Shown piece after piece: positions 1 to 12,000 of a DNA stretch of 64,000 bases. The position numbers and the translations under genes were made by a program. Position 1 is the first letter of the stretch. Every line of letters starts with the position of its first letter. Under the pieces are notes generated by a model. The model ran no database searches, was not told the DNA's origin, and saw only the letters and a program-made list of their open reading frames with translations. Source of the stretch: Rhinopomastus cyanomelas (lineage: Eukaryota; Chordata; Aves; Bucerotiformes; Rhinopomastidae); the NCBI GenBank assembly GCA_013400115.1, contig VXBP01001906.1:1-64000 (forward strand). Direction: 5' to 3'.

Positions 1-1655
1 TCATCCCTCACCTCAAGCTCTGTGGCAAGGAGTGTATACAAAAGTATGTCCCCTTTTACTCTGTTATAGTATTTTCCTATTCCTCTTCCCTGAAACCTTT
101 GTTTTCATGACAAATTATTCTTTACCATTAATAGAAATATATTTTTATATAATGTACATTATACATGATATGAATTTATAATATATGCATACATTTCATA
201 TATTAGACGATATATAAGAGAGATCATATATATAAATATTCATATAAAATACATAACTACAGACATACAAATGCATATATATGAAATACATAGATAAAAT
301 ATAGAGAAAGATATATACCCCTCTCTACATATGTAATACTAGACCATGAGATGCTAGGGACAACAATACTGATGTATCATATAGAACAATTTGTATAGCA
401 CCTAGAACGACACATACTTACGTCCAGGCTGTCCAGCCAGCACTGCTACAGGACTGGAAACAATAAAAGAAATAACCTCAAATAAACTTAAAATATCTAT
501 TTATCTCAAATCTGGTGAAGAAAGAGTGTGAGTGCTGTACCAGTATTCCAAATGGGGACACGCTGAGGCATTTTTAAGAAGCAGCTAAACTGTCTTGTGA
601 AGAGCATGAGGAGTTTTCACTGAACAGAAAGAAATCCTGAAGGTACCAGATAGAATTGGGAGGGAAAGCCGACTTTCAGAAGATAAAGAACAACAACTGA
701 ATTGTAAGCTTTCAAAATCCCTGTGCTGGCTCATCAAGGCACTGCCTCCTTACAGGAATAAGTCCTACACTAAAGCAAAGGTAAAAGCTGAGGATTTATA
801 GGACATGTAGGAAAGGAGAGAGAAGATAAAAGGAAAGTCAACCATAAGGAAAAGTAAATAAAAATGCTATTTAAAGGTGAATTCTTTGATAAGAGTTAAA
901 ATAAGAGCCTAGACACCCTTTCTTCCCCATCATGGCACCTAAAGGAATGCAGACTTCAGGTATCAGCCCGACGAAGCATGGAGAGGATGAAAACTTCACG
1001 CTGAAGTAAAACTGCAAATTAAATATTGGGAGGGAAAGAAGAAAAGATAACACTGAGTGAAGCTAGAGAAAGTGAAGAATGAAATGCCCTGGATACCCAA
1101 GGCTGCGAGCCTTGCCTTGGGCTCCACCTGTCAAGGGCTGCCAGGCATTCCTGCAAACTCTTCGCCTCCTAATTGGCCATTTGGCAAACCTCTTCCTCGC
1201 TCAAACTCCACACCCATGCTGCAGCCCGCTGGGAAACTGAGCAACAAGCAGGTGTCAGATTCAGCCCTTTTATCTTTGGCTTTTAAAAGACAGACACAAT
1301 TATGTGCAAATCAGGGTAGTGCAGCAGCTGATGAGGTGTCTCTTCTAAGAATTATTTTCATAAGGCTCTGTGTAGCCTGGTCAGAGCTATTGGCTCATCT
1401 GCAGAAGCAGTACTGTGTCTGCTCTACCTCCGAGTGACCCACAGATGTATAACCAGAGAATTATTAACTCCTGATGCCCCATGGCAGGCAAAGCAACACT
1501 GCACTGTGTGACAGGCTCTCAATGGTTCCTGTATTCTGGGATCACGTTTGTACGCTTGATAGACATCAGCAGGAAGCTTAAGAAACAAAGAGAGGTTGTA
1601 AAATGTAAAAGTGGAAAAAATTAAAGCAAAAAGTCTTCAAAATTCCATGAATGTA
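1..1655. other. Non-coding sequence, AT-rich at the start
   Basis: No gene or recognised repeat was found. Positions about 121-330 are strongly AT-rich with irregular TATA/ATAT runs, like a degenerate AT-rich simple repeat. A 126-codon plus-strand open frame at 1057-1437 has no recognisable domain or family resemblance and is probably a chance frame. Confidence 0.6.
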
Positions 1656-1861
1656 AAGTATTTGTCACAGAAAGAGTGGTGAGGCCTTGGAACAGGCTGC
1701 CCAGGGAGAAGGTGGAGGCATCGTCCCTCAAAGGGTTCAAATACACATGCAGACGTGGTGGTTTGGGAGAGGGCTTAGTGGTTAGGGGTTGTAGGGCAGA
1801 TAATTGGACTTGATGATCTTGAAGGTCTTTTCCAACCTTGATGATTCTACAATCCTATGAC
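1656..1861 (+). mobile_element. CR1 LINE, 3' end fragment
   Basis: This is the last 200 bp or so of a 5'-truncated CR1 retrotransposon. It reads in CR1 3'-UTR order: an AGAGTGGTGAGGC block, then AACAGGCTGCCCAGGGAG, then TTGGACTTGATGATCTTGAA, then a terminal ATGATTCTACAATCCTATGA that is a decayed pair of the 8-bp CR1 tail motif. It contains no coding sequence. It lies about 55 bp upstream of another CR1 piece in the same orientation but of a different subfamily, so the two are independent insertions. Confidence 0.93.
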
Positions 1862-1917
1862 TGTGGTTTCCTTTGGTGTTCCTCTGAAGTTATGTATCAT
1901 TGGAGAGGAAGTTTATT

Positions 1918-2198
1918 ATGAGGGACTGTAGTGACAGGTCAAGGAGGAATGGTTTTATGCTAAAAGAAGGCAGATACAGATTAGATCTTTGGGGGAAATT
2001 CCTCACTATTGAGGGTATTGAGCACTTTAACAGGTTGTAAAGAGAGGTTGTGCATGCCCCTTCCCTGGAAGGGCTCAAGGCCAGGTTGGATGGGGCTCTA
2101 GGCAATCAGGTCAGGTGAGAGGTGTCCCTGCCCATGGTAGGGGGTTGTGACTGGTTGATCTCCAAGATCCCTTTCAACTAAACCATTCAAGGGTTCTA
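1918..2198 (+). mobile_element. CR1 LINE, 3' end fragment
   Basis: The sequence follows the CR1 3' region: a degraded GGACAGTGACAGG-like segment, a GCAGATACAGATTAGAT segment, CCTGGAAGGGCTCAAGGC, TTGGATGGGGCTCTAGGCAA, then a 3' tail ending in TTCAAGGGTTCTA. The GGGGCTCTGGGCAAC-type end marks a different subfamily from the piece just upstream. Decay of the tail octamers suggests an old copy. Confidence 0.92.
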
Positions 2199-5100
2199 CA
2201 ATTTTGTGCATTTACATGCAAAGTGATACTGGCTGCACCTTGTCTCCTCCTACAAAACATGAACAAAACTCCTCCCAAACCCCATCACCTCTGTACCTAC
2301 AGAGGTACTTGAACTTTATTAAAATCCATGGAATTACATTGCCTAGGGAGCTGACAAAAGGTATTCCACAGAATTTTTATTTGGTGTTGCAGGAGAATAG
2401 AGTTGGTTTGGATTTGGGCAGCTTTTTCTAGTTAAGGAAAAAAATGGAGCAAGGGACCAAAATAGCTTTAGCTCACTTGAACTGATTGAAGAAATGAAGC
2501 ATTTCATTTCACATGAAAAAGCAACTTTCATTGCAGGCCTACTACAAAGATGATGCATGTCAAGATCCTGGTCGGCATCCCAGTCCCAGAAGCATCTCTG
2601 CCAACGGCTCTCAGGGTGCACTATTAAAACGGATCACCTGATCTCAACTACATCCTTACAGCTGTTTGGATGGGGTCTGCCCCTTAGTGCTAATCATTCC
2701 TATACCAAGCCCCAGACAGATTTGATAGGTACCTATCATGCAAAGCAGGACAGCAGATGGGATAATTTTGCCCCAATCCTTTCTAAACTCCTAAAAACGT
2801 TAAAGTTTTCCATGCAAGGGAAGGCCTCTAGCAGGAATTTGGGTTCTGCTTTTCCATATATCTTTTTAAAATAAGAGCATGAAGTAAAGCTTACGAGCTG
2901 GTTGGAAAGTATATAAACCAGACAGTGCCATATCAAGGAAACCGCTCCCATGAGATTTGGAACTTCAGCAGGTACAAAGCATTAGGAGTTAACCACTCTA
3001 TTATGTGCTTTGTCTTTTCCACCATTAATTTGTGAAAAAGTCTGTCTTTTTATGCACTTGGAATCCAAACAAAAGAACATCCCAGCCAAATGCTGCCACT
3101 AATCCATATTCACATTGTAGTACATGAACTGACCCAGAATTAACTATGGCTGCCCTCTCCTGGAAAACTCTCTAAAGCAAATGAAGTTCTCTCTCATCCA
3201 GTCCCATTAACGCCATTAGCATGCTTAGTGGTGAGACCACAGGAGAAAATGACAACTGGATAAACAGCTATGAGGAAGCAGTAACAAGCAACAATAGAAC
3301 TGAACTACTCTTCTATAAAGGTCCTCAACAGATGATGTAGTCCCTCCTGAAAATCAGGGCATACAGCTGAGCTCATTCAGCAACACAAGCTACATGGTTC
3401 CTGGCTTCCAGTTTCACCATAGATGTCAGGTGTCAGGATGGGAGTAAGAAGAAAGCGTCCTGCAGTCACTTCCTAGAAGATTTTTACATTCAGGTCCTGA
3501 CTATGAGCTTTAGAAAACTTAATTGGGGAATCTCAGATCCCTTGAGGTTTGTTGAGGACTGGCAAGACGAGCTCATGTGCTCCAAGATGAGACTCGGTGC
3601 TGGCACCAGGCTCAGCAGATCACAATGCAAGAACCTGTGACTGTGTTTGTGCACATCCACAGAGCTCTTACTTCATTCTTCAAATAAAGACTGTGTTCCC
3701 AGATGATTGGAGAACAGATGGAGATGGGGCAAAGAGGAGTTGATCGCTTGCAGGGCATGTGTCAGGAGAAGAGCATATCCAGCCTGACCTGGCATAGGTG
3801 ATTCAAAGAAGATAATGCTTTTAAGCAAGGGAGAAGGTGCATTTAATCCTCATAGATAATAGTATGAGTCAACATGGGTCCTGACCATAGTCTTAGATGT
3901 CATTGCTGGAACATAATATCCAGTCTCTTGCTCCGAGCTGTCTCTTGCTCCAAGCTATCCCTATTAGGTACCATTCACAGGCTTTTCCTCTGAAGACATC
4001 TCTTGCTTGAACCCACTCAAAGTGAATCTCTTAAAATCCTGTCTTGAGACATGACAGACAGCACAAGATAGTAATTTGGGAAGATCACTGCCCAAATGCA
4101 AGTTACAAATTCTTCCACAAAGGTATCACGGAGTCATATCTAGTGATAAGAGCAGACAGTTACTCGCTGCTGTTGAGGAAACAAGACGAGATTTCACAAG
4201 ATTTAGATACTAAACAGATCAACAGAACCTTTCTGATCAAAACAAAGCAAAAATCAGAGGTGAAAAACTACCTTCATGAGAGGTTTGAAAATAGTATCAA
4301 CCTTAAACATTCATCAGAGTTATCTGAGTGGGATAATCTGTTTAATTGAAGCATCGCATTCAAAACCCAAAAACATTAAAAAAATCTAGAAAGTGAAGTT
4401 GAAGCATTTCAGATCAGTAGGAAATATCTACTGACATCTGCTCTCCACTGCTTTCATCTCTCTACATTGTTCCTGATGTCTCTTGCCTCCAACAGCAACT
4501 ACAGGGTACAAAACACTGTATGAAAACAGGCAAAATCTGTCTTTAAAAATCTGTCACATAATGGCCAGTGAAATCTCCACCTATGCAAAGAGCCCGTCCA
4601 GGTGCCACATTCAATTTGCCTCAGTGAAAAGAAGCTGTAATGGAAAGCAGCTGTTCCACAAGTGTGCCAGCTGCTGAAAGTGACAGGCAGATGCTGAGCA
4701 TCCTGAAGTCAAACCGCCTCACCGTTCTGTACAAACGGAACACGCTCTCCATCTTAGAAGTGCTAAGCCAAGACCTTAGTGACTGTTCAACACAGGAAGG
4801 CAACAGCACTCTTAGGTTTCTTAGGTAAGTGACAAACCAACAAAACAAAACACTGACAAATTACAGGAAAACAGTGGTGAATTGCCCTTAATGGCCTGAA
4901 TCATAGCAGCCCAGTAACAGTAGCCATCCTCTTGGTTTTCCAATTTTGTTTGTAGCAAGACTCCATTTTCAAATTCCACAGCAGGGCAGCCTCAAGTATA
5001 AAATGCTTTGTGAGAGCAAAAGGCCACTTCCTCTGACACCTTTGTTCGAGCTCTAATGTAAATATCACCACCTTCTCTCCAAAACGTAGGGCAAAAAACT

Positions 5101-5707
5101 AATAAAATTGTTAATTACTTGCAAATCAGGCAAAGCTTGACCTACTCTTACTAATTTAAGTATTTCTCTAAGAAACCAGTATCTGGCACACTTTTATTAA
5201 CAACAGTCTGAAAATCAACTTCATAAAGAGGGACACTGGCTGGAACTGCATATTCTCTCACACCAAAGACCTAGCACCAGGACAGGCCAACAGGAGACTT
5301 GTTTGCATTTATCAGTCTTACTTGTTTGTTTAACTTCTCAGAATCATTCAGCAGAATGGACTGCTGCCTTTGCCATCCCAAAGCGCCTCATTAAATGAGT
5401 GAGCTCATCAAGTATATTCTGCTAATGAGAAAACATTATTTTAAAAGTTCAGAGAAGTGAAAATAAGGAAAAAATTTAAGGGAGCAGTCAACATCTTTCC
5501 AGCCTAGGAAGATGGCCATGGTCCATAACATACAAACTGCTATTTGGTTACCACAGTATAAGGGGTACTTCAATCTGTAAAGAAAGAAATTAACCTGGTA
5601 AAAAATTAAGGAGGAACCATGAGGCTAAGTTGCCTACAGGTCGATGATCTAGAAATGAAGGTCTATCAGCTTTAGGACAGATAAAATACTGCAATTAATC
5701 ATCACAT
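2199..5707. other. Unique non-coding sequence
   Basis: About 3.5 kb with no recognised repeat and no open frame above roughly 105 codons. None of the small frames resembles a known family. Composition is ordinary avian AT-leaning intergenic or intronic DNA. Confidence 0.55.
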
Positions 5708-6483
5708 AATGACAGAATGCTTTGGTTGGAAGGGACCTTCAGAAATCATCTAGTCCAAGCAGCCTTCAGTGACCAAGGACATCTTCAACTAGATCAGGTT
5801 GCTCAGAGCCCCACACAACTGATCTGGAGTGTTTTCAGGGATGGGGCTTCTACCACCTCTCTCAGCATGATGCTCCAGTGTTCTACCACCTACATTGTAA
5901 GAAATCACCCCTCATCATGTGTACAGCAAGCTCTGCTAAAAAGTTTGCATCCATCTTTCTTACACCTCCCCAGTAAGTACTTGAAGGGCACTATAAGGTC
6001 TCCCTGAAGCCTTCTTTTCTGCAGAGTGAACAATCTCACCAGACTCAACCTATGAGCCTGTTCTCATAGCAGAAGTGTTCCAGCCCTCAGATAATTTTCA
6101 AATCTCTCCTCTGGACCCTCTTCATGAGGTCCATGTCTTTCTTGTGTTGGGTTTCCAGAGCTGGACACAGTTCTCCAGGTGAGGTCTCACCAGAGTGGAA
6201 TATAGGGGCAGAATCACCTCACTTGACCTGCTGGCCATCCCACTTTTCATGCAGCCCAGGATACATGTGGCTTTCTGGGCTGCGAGCACATACTGCTGGG
6301 CTCATGTCCAGCCTTTCAAACACCAGTACCCCCAAGTATTCTCCATAGAGCTTCTCTCAATTCCTGCATCCCCAGCCTATACTAGTAGCAGGGTTTGTCC
6401 CTGCTCAGGTGCAGGAACTTGCTGTAGGTCTTGCTGAGCCTCATGATGGTCACACAGACCCACTTCTCCAGCCTGTCCAGATC
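5708..6483 (-). mobile_element. CR1 LINE, 3' UTR plus end of ORF2, minus strand
   Basis: A roughly 775-bp minus-strand CR1. At the left edge is its 3' end (GACAGAATGCTTTGGTTGG, GGGACCTTCAGAAATCATC). The conserved block GAGCTGGACACAGTTCTCCA follows at about 6160, then GCTCATGTCCAGCCTTTC at about 6300 and ACTTCTCCAGCCTGTCCAG at 6462-6480. The right part corresponds to the C-terminal coding region of the CR1 ORF2 polyprotein, but stops and indels interrupt every frame. The element is 5'-truncated at about 6483. Confidence 0.93.
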
Positions 6484-7156
6484 AATACACAATAAAACAC
6501 ACGACTGCACACCCTATGTGCTTCTGGCTGTTGGAACCCCTGTATTTATTTAATATCATGGAGATAGTTAATTGTTTGACTACTATTTGCTAGTGGTCAT
6601 CTATACATACAGCTACCTCACCCTTTATCCACTTCAGGTTCCCATGGGAGATGCCCTGGATCACTGCAACACTTCTAATACTGGCCCTTTTTAATACATT
6701 CCTTGTCTACTCCTGTGCACAGCTGGCTAAGTAGAGCATTTTCTTCCAAATAATGCCTGTCCCGCAGGACTGCATCATCCTGTGCCGGGGACAGCTTTTC
6801 TATGCCTGAAAGCGCGAGGTCTAGTTGTATCTGGAATATTTCTACTTGACACTGAGATGGAAAAAAGGCAACGTTTGCTTAGTCAGCCTCCCCCTGCAAA
6901 CGCAGGAGTGTTGCACACATTTCTTTTCTCAAACAGTGTGAATCCATGGAATTGCAATAACCTCAACAATAAATATAAATATTTGAAAGGAATCATGGCA
7001 ACACCACTTTGGAAAACCCGTCCAAGATGACCACAAAGTTCATTGTCTTGCTGTCAGTTGAAATATTTACACAAATCTTTGCTCTGTGATCCGATTTGCT
7101 GTTCATAACATTGAGCAACATCTTACCCTCCCCAGACTCACCACCATAAATAGGTG
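6484..7156. other. Unique non-coding sequence
   Basis: About 670 bp between two CR1 pieces. No repeat, RNA gene or convincing coding frame was seen. Confidence 0.5.
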
Positions 7157-7580
7157 AATAGAATCATCAAGGTTAGAAAAGACCTTCAAGATCATCAAGT
7201 CCAATTATCCACCACACAAGCCCAAACCACAAAACTGTCTTCTGAACCATCATGTCTACCTGTTTTTTTTTAATTCCTTCAGGGACGGTGCCTCCACCCC
7301 TTACCTGGGTAGCCTGTTCCAAGTCATCACTACTCTTTCTGGGACAAAGACTTTCCTAACATCCAATCTGAACCTTCCCTGGCACAACTTGACTTCATTT
7401 CCTCTTGTCCTATCACTGGTCACTAGGAAGAAGAGGCCAACACCCACCTCACTCACTACAACCTCCCTTCAGGTAGTTGCAGAGAGCAGTAAGTTCTCTT
7501 CTCAGTCTTCTCTTCTCCAGGCTGAACAGCCCCAGCTCCCTCAGCCTCCCCTCACCAGACGTCTCTCTTTCCTTCTCTGC
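7157..7580 (-). mobile_element. CR1 LINE, 3' region, minus strand
   Basis: Starts with the reversed CR1 tail (AATAGAATCATCAAGGTTAG), then AGACCTTCAAGATCATCAAG, a dinucleotide-level match through CCTGTTCCAAGTCATCACTA, TTTCCTCTTGTCCTATCACT, and the coding-end block CTTCTCCAGGCTGAACAGCC followed by AGCTCCCTCAGCC. This is the subfamily whose 3' end reads GGACTTGATGATCTTGAAGG on its own strand. A T-run at about 7263 interrupts it. It is 5'-truncated and carries no open reverse transcriptase. Confidence 0.94.
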
Positions 7581-8847
7581 ACCCTCTCCACCTTGAATCC
7601 TGTAGGAGAACAGGCACCGTGCGTGCCTGGGGACTGTAGCGTTGCCTTGGATCATCTGCAAGCATGGCTGTAGAGCTCGGCCACAGCATAAGCTGCCATC
7701 AAAGCCAGTCAGTAGCAGTTCCCCGATTGCCAACTCACCGAGCCCTGGTTAAAATTAAAGCACATCATGATAACCACCTGTCAACTCTGGCTCTGACAGC
7801 TGAGCTGCCTCTGCTGGGCAGTCACACGGCCAGCCCTTCGCCGAGATCTCCAAGAAAACAGAGCTGTTAATTAACCAAATAGCTCCGGGTGGTCTGCAGG
7901 TTGTTTACACTAACAAGCAGGGCTGGGGCTATGGTTGTTGCTTTCCCAGTTGCAGTACCAGCCTGTAGAAAGAGACCTGCAGCAAGGAAGAAAAAGGGAC
8001 TAATAACCCAGGGAAGAGCAGCAGAAAGTGCAGGTACTCAGTGCTGGAGTGAGCAGACTGGGTGGGTGGTCGCAGAAAAGGGGGCACATGAGGAAGAAGA
8101 GAGACACCCAAGTGCCACAGCAGCTCTTGCAAGAGGTGGGCATGGCCTGATCATCGCCAGGAACACAGCAAGGCATTGTGAACATCTCTGAGGAGCACTG
8201 CAAACAGTTGTCGTGGGAGGGTCCTGCATCCTGCTCATAGGTTAAAAACCAATTCTCTGCCAAAATGGTGGGTGCTCCTCTTCAAGCTTCAACCAGCCCT
8301 CTTACACAGGAAGCCCTGGTGATGTCTGATGCTTCCACCTCAACAGACCTGGTGAGGAAGGAGGCTGCAGTACAGAGAGAAGGTTTCAACAAGTGTCCAG
8401 ACCCCTCTCCTGGGAAAAGGTAAGTGCTTGCATATGGTGTGCACAGGTTGATGCTATCAGAACCATGCTCAGATAGCAGACACTGCCAAGAATGAGGTGC
8501 CTTGAACCCTGGTCACCCACAAAAGCAAGCCTCTGCCACAATCCCCATCTGCAAGCACAAGACCTAAAAATGAATATGAAGGTTTAACAAAAGTGAACAC
8601 CCATGAACAAGGTCCACAAGGCAAGTTCCACCAGTAGCACACAGTAGGTCATGCAGAAAGATCAATGTGTGTTCACAGTGGGTGACTTTCTGTTAAAGGG
8701 CACTTGAGGTGCCAACCTGATAGGCTGAGGTTTGCTCCCTTCCCAGAGCTAAGACCTATGGTGTTACCAAAGAAGGTGTCACAACCTGTCAAGAGAACAG
8801 GTCACTCTGTTGCTAGAGAGAATGTCGCAAGAGAGAATCTGAGCAGA
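7581..8847. other. Unique non-coding sequence
   Basis: About 1.27 kb without a recognised repeat. Several overlapping open frames of 66-100 codons occur at 7664-8263 on both strands. They reflect a slightly GC-richer stretch and resemble no family I know. Confidence 0.5.
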
Positions 8848-9082
8848 GTCACACAATCTCTTTGATGGAAAGAGACCTTCAGGATCATTAAGTCCAACCA
8901 CCAACCCAGCACTGCCAGGTCACCACTAAGTCTTGTCCCTAAGCACCAGGTCCAGACACTGTTTAAATCTCTGCAGGGATGGTACTACTGCCACCTCCCC
9001 AGACAGCCTGTTCCAATGCCCAACAGCCCCTTCAGTGAAGAAATTCTGCCCAACATCCAGCCTAAACCTGCAGCTGTCAAGA
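8848..9082 (-). mobile_element. CR1 LINE, 3' end fragment, minus strand
   Basis: Reads as the reverse of a CR1 3' UTR: a decayed tail (TCACACAATCTCTTTGATGG), GACCTTCAGGATCATTAAGT, a CCTAAGCACCAGGTC segment, CTCTGCAGGGATGGTACTAC, CAGCCTGTTCCAATGCCCAA, and CCAACATCCAGCCTAAACCT. The CCAGCCTAAACCTGC block marks a subfamily distinct from the element at about 7.2 kb. It is truncated at about 9080. Confidence 0.92.
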
Positions 9083-12000
9083 AACACTACACAGCTCTGT
9101 GGCAGAAGGTGAAAAATATTGGTGCCAAACTGATCTTTACCTCCATTTTACCAATTGGAATCAAGGGAGCAACCTGAAATAGTCATATATTGCCTATTGA
9201 CAATAGGAGAGGAGTCACAGCCCTCCACAGGTAGAGAAAAATCAGGGCTCTGGCATCTTCTTGGCTCCACTCAAAAATGGTAAAGATTTATTTTGCAGTA
9301 CATTGTTCTCAGGTAATCCTATATCAAAAAATCAGCATCCTTTCTCCTCCATAAATTCTTCCCAGTCCCATTGAGATCAGGGTCAAACAAAAGAGGAGAG
9401 ATAGACAACCCTGAGACTGAGGACAGAGGTAATCTCCAACTGTATGTAAGTCTGTGATTGCTCCATGCACAGCAATTCTAATTTATTCAATCTAGTTGCA
9501 ACTTCAAAACAGAAACATTTCTGTCATGTTCTGCAGGAAATAACTCCACTGTTCAACAGATCTTACCATCAAGGATCTTGAAGATTCAGTCTAAATGTTC
9601 TTGCCTTCACTTTATCCTGTTACTCTAAGCTATGGCCTGTAATAATTCCACTTCCACATGGTGCGGGTATTTTTCTAACACTTCCAGTCTCCACTGCCCT
9701 CTGGCACAGAAAGGCACTAGAAAAATAAACTAGAATAAATTAAAATTGTCAGAAAACCCAATGAATGCCAGATAATTTAAAAGTAAACACAATTAGCACA
9801 GTTAAAAATGGAGAAAGCCTATGAGATGACTGAATGCATCCCCGAATGCAGGATGTCTCATATTAATCCAGTATTAAATGTGATCTAAGCCAAAAGGTCA
9901 GGAAGAATCCTGCATATCTTCCTTAATTTAGAGTTTCTGGCCTTTATACCTTATGTCTCAAAACACTAAGACAGCAGCACCTGAAGGTGTGTTAATTCCT
10001 TTCTCAAAAACTGAGTTGATTTTTTTTTTTTGAGAAAATCATGTGCTTTGTTTTATATGAAACTAATCCCTAGTGTGAAAACCTTCTACAGGACTTGACT
10101 AAGTTGTCAAGCCTGTGCCTTCTGCAGACTCTGCCTGTCTGCAGTCAGGTAGAACTGCTGCATCCAACCTCCTTTGGGCTGGTGTCTCAACACACACACA
10201 TGGGAATGCAGTACTGGAAGAATATTTGACTGTCTTTGTTTACCCACAGTAGTGATGCCAGGCAGCTCTGTCTGGCAAAAAAAAAAGGAAAACAAAAAAC
10301 AAAACAAAAACCCAACAAAAAAAAAGAGATTAAATGAAATGTTTAATAATACCACGATTCTGATAGGCACCGTGTTACCAGAAGAACCATTGCAGGACAC
10401 CAGAAGACAGACAGTCTAAATGAAAGAGCAATTCATCAGAATCTCCAATCTGAAAGTCTTGTGGAAGCTATTTTAAAGGGAACATAAACTTGAGTAGCTA
10501 TTCCAAAGGCCACGTAACATGACTGTGATCACCAATGGCCCCAATGTGACATGGGTTCTGTTTTCACTGCGATCGTACACGAATTTCATTTTTTCAGAAG
10601 AGGATCCTCATGGAAGAGCAGTGGGGTTGTTCATAAACTTTTAAAACCAATAATTCACAGTCAATCTCCAAAATATCTGCCAGACTTCAGACTGTTACAG
10701 TCTGCATTTAGTTTTAAACATTTGTCTTGAGTACTGAAGAGTCACTTTGAAAAGATCAGACATCTCCATCTCTCTGTTTCTTTGAATTATCCTGACTCAC
10801 AAACAGGAACTCAAGAAAGCATTTTCTTGCGGCAGAACTCATCGCTGGGTCAATTAAAAATAGAATCAAGAGTAAATAAGGTTCCTTAGCAATTTAAACA
10901 AAGGAGGAAAAACCACACTCATTGCTACCCACGAGGGGAAAACCCAAACGTGGTGTCTCTTTGCTAAATTACCTTCCTTTAGTTTATTACCAGCCTCTTC
11001 AGGCCTGTCACAGAGCAACGTTTGCTGACACATGCAAATGACTGCAGTAAGGATGCTCTCGGTTCTGCTTCCACGGCACAGTTCAGGTCTGCCCCTTTGC
11101 CTTGTTTCTGGGAAACCTGAGGCACAATGGACTTCTAGCACTGAGCAGGACCTTCTGTCCTCCCTTTTGTACCATCAGCACATCAACAGACACTTCAGCT
11201 TCATTTCTAAACACTACAAAAGTGTAATATAGTGACTTCACTGGTCCTCAAAGATGAGAGGACATCCCACATCTAAACAGCATCGACAGTCTAGAGAAAA
11301 CAGCACTTTGTCTTCCCTTGTGTTTCCTCAGCGCGTGGTGTAAGATGGTCACTGTTTCGGTGCTTTGGTTTTAAGATCCCATGAGCAGCAAGTATTTGAA
11401 TGACAGTATCAGCTTTTGAAGAAAAACTTGTATCTACAGCAACAATTATGACAGCTTTTACTTGGAGGCTGCAATGAAAGAGATCTAATAGATTTTGACT
11501 AAAGAAAACCGCTTTGGCTCATGATGATTCAAGCCTGCAGTGACCAGAATACCTTATTAAAAAAAAGGAGACGTTCTTTTTTTACCCAAGGCATGCCTGA
11601 CAGACCATAGCTAGAAGCACATGCCCTGAACACAGGTCCACATGCTCACCAACCTTTGGAAAGTCAAAAGGATCAATTTGGACTTTCTGAATTTTAATGC
11701 AGAACCAATTAGTTTTGCAACCAAAGCCTAAAACAGGTCTGGCTGGTATAATTTGGACATCAGGTCCAACAGCATCCTGAGCCATGGACTGTGTTCAGAA
11801 GCCGCATTCACGGTTGCCACCCACTGCAGGAAAGCATCCTAATTTCTTACTTTTTTGGTCGCTATGAGCTAAGTGATTGGTACCTTCAGATCAGGATGAC
11901 AACCTGGAAGTCTCAAACATGTGCATGATCTCACAGGTCTTGGGGAGACTTTCATTGGCAAAAGCAGATGTGAACGGCAAAGGGACCATGAAACACTGTG

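Noticed and set aside
1057..1437. 126-codon plus-strand frame
   Set aside because: No recognisable domain, no neighbouring exon signals, and low-information composition.
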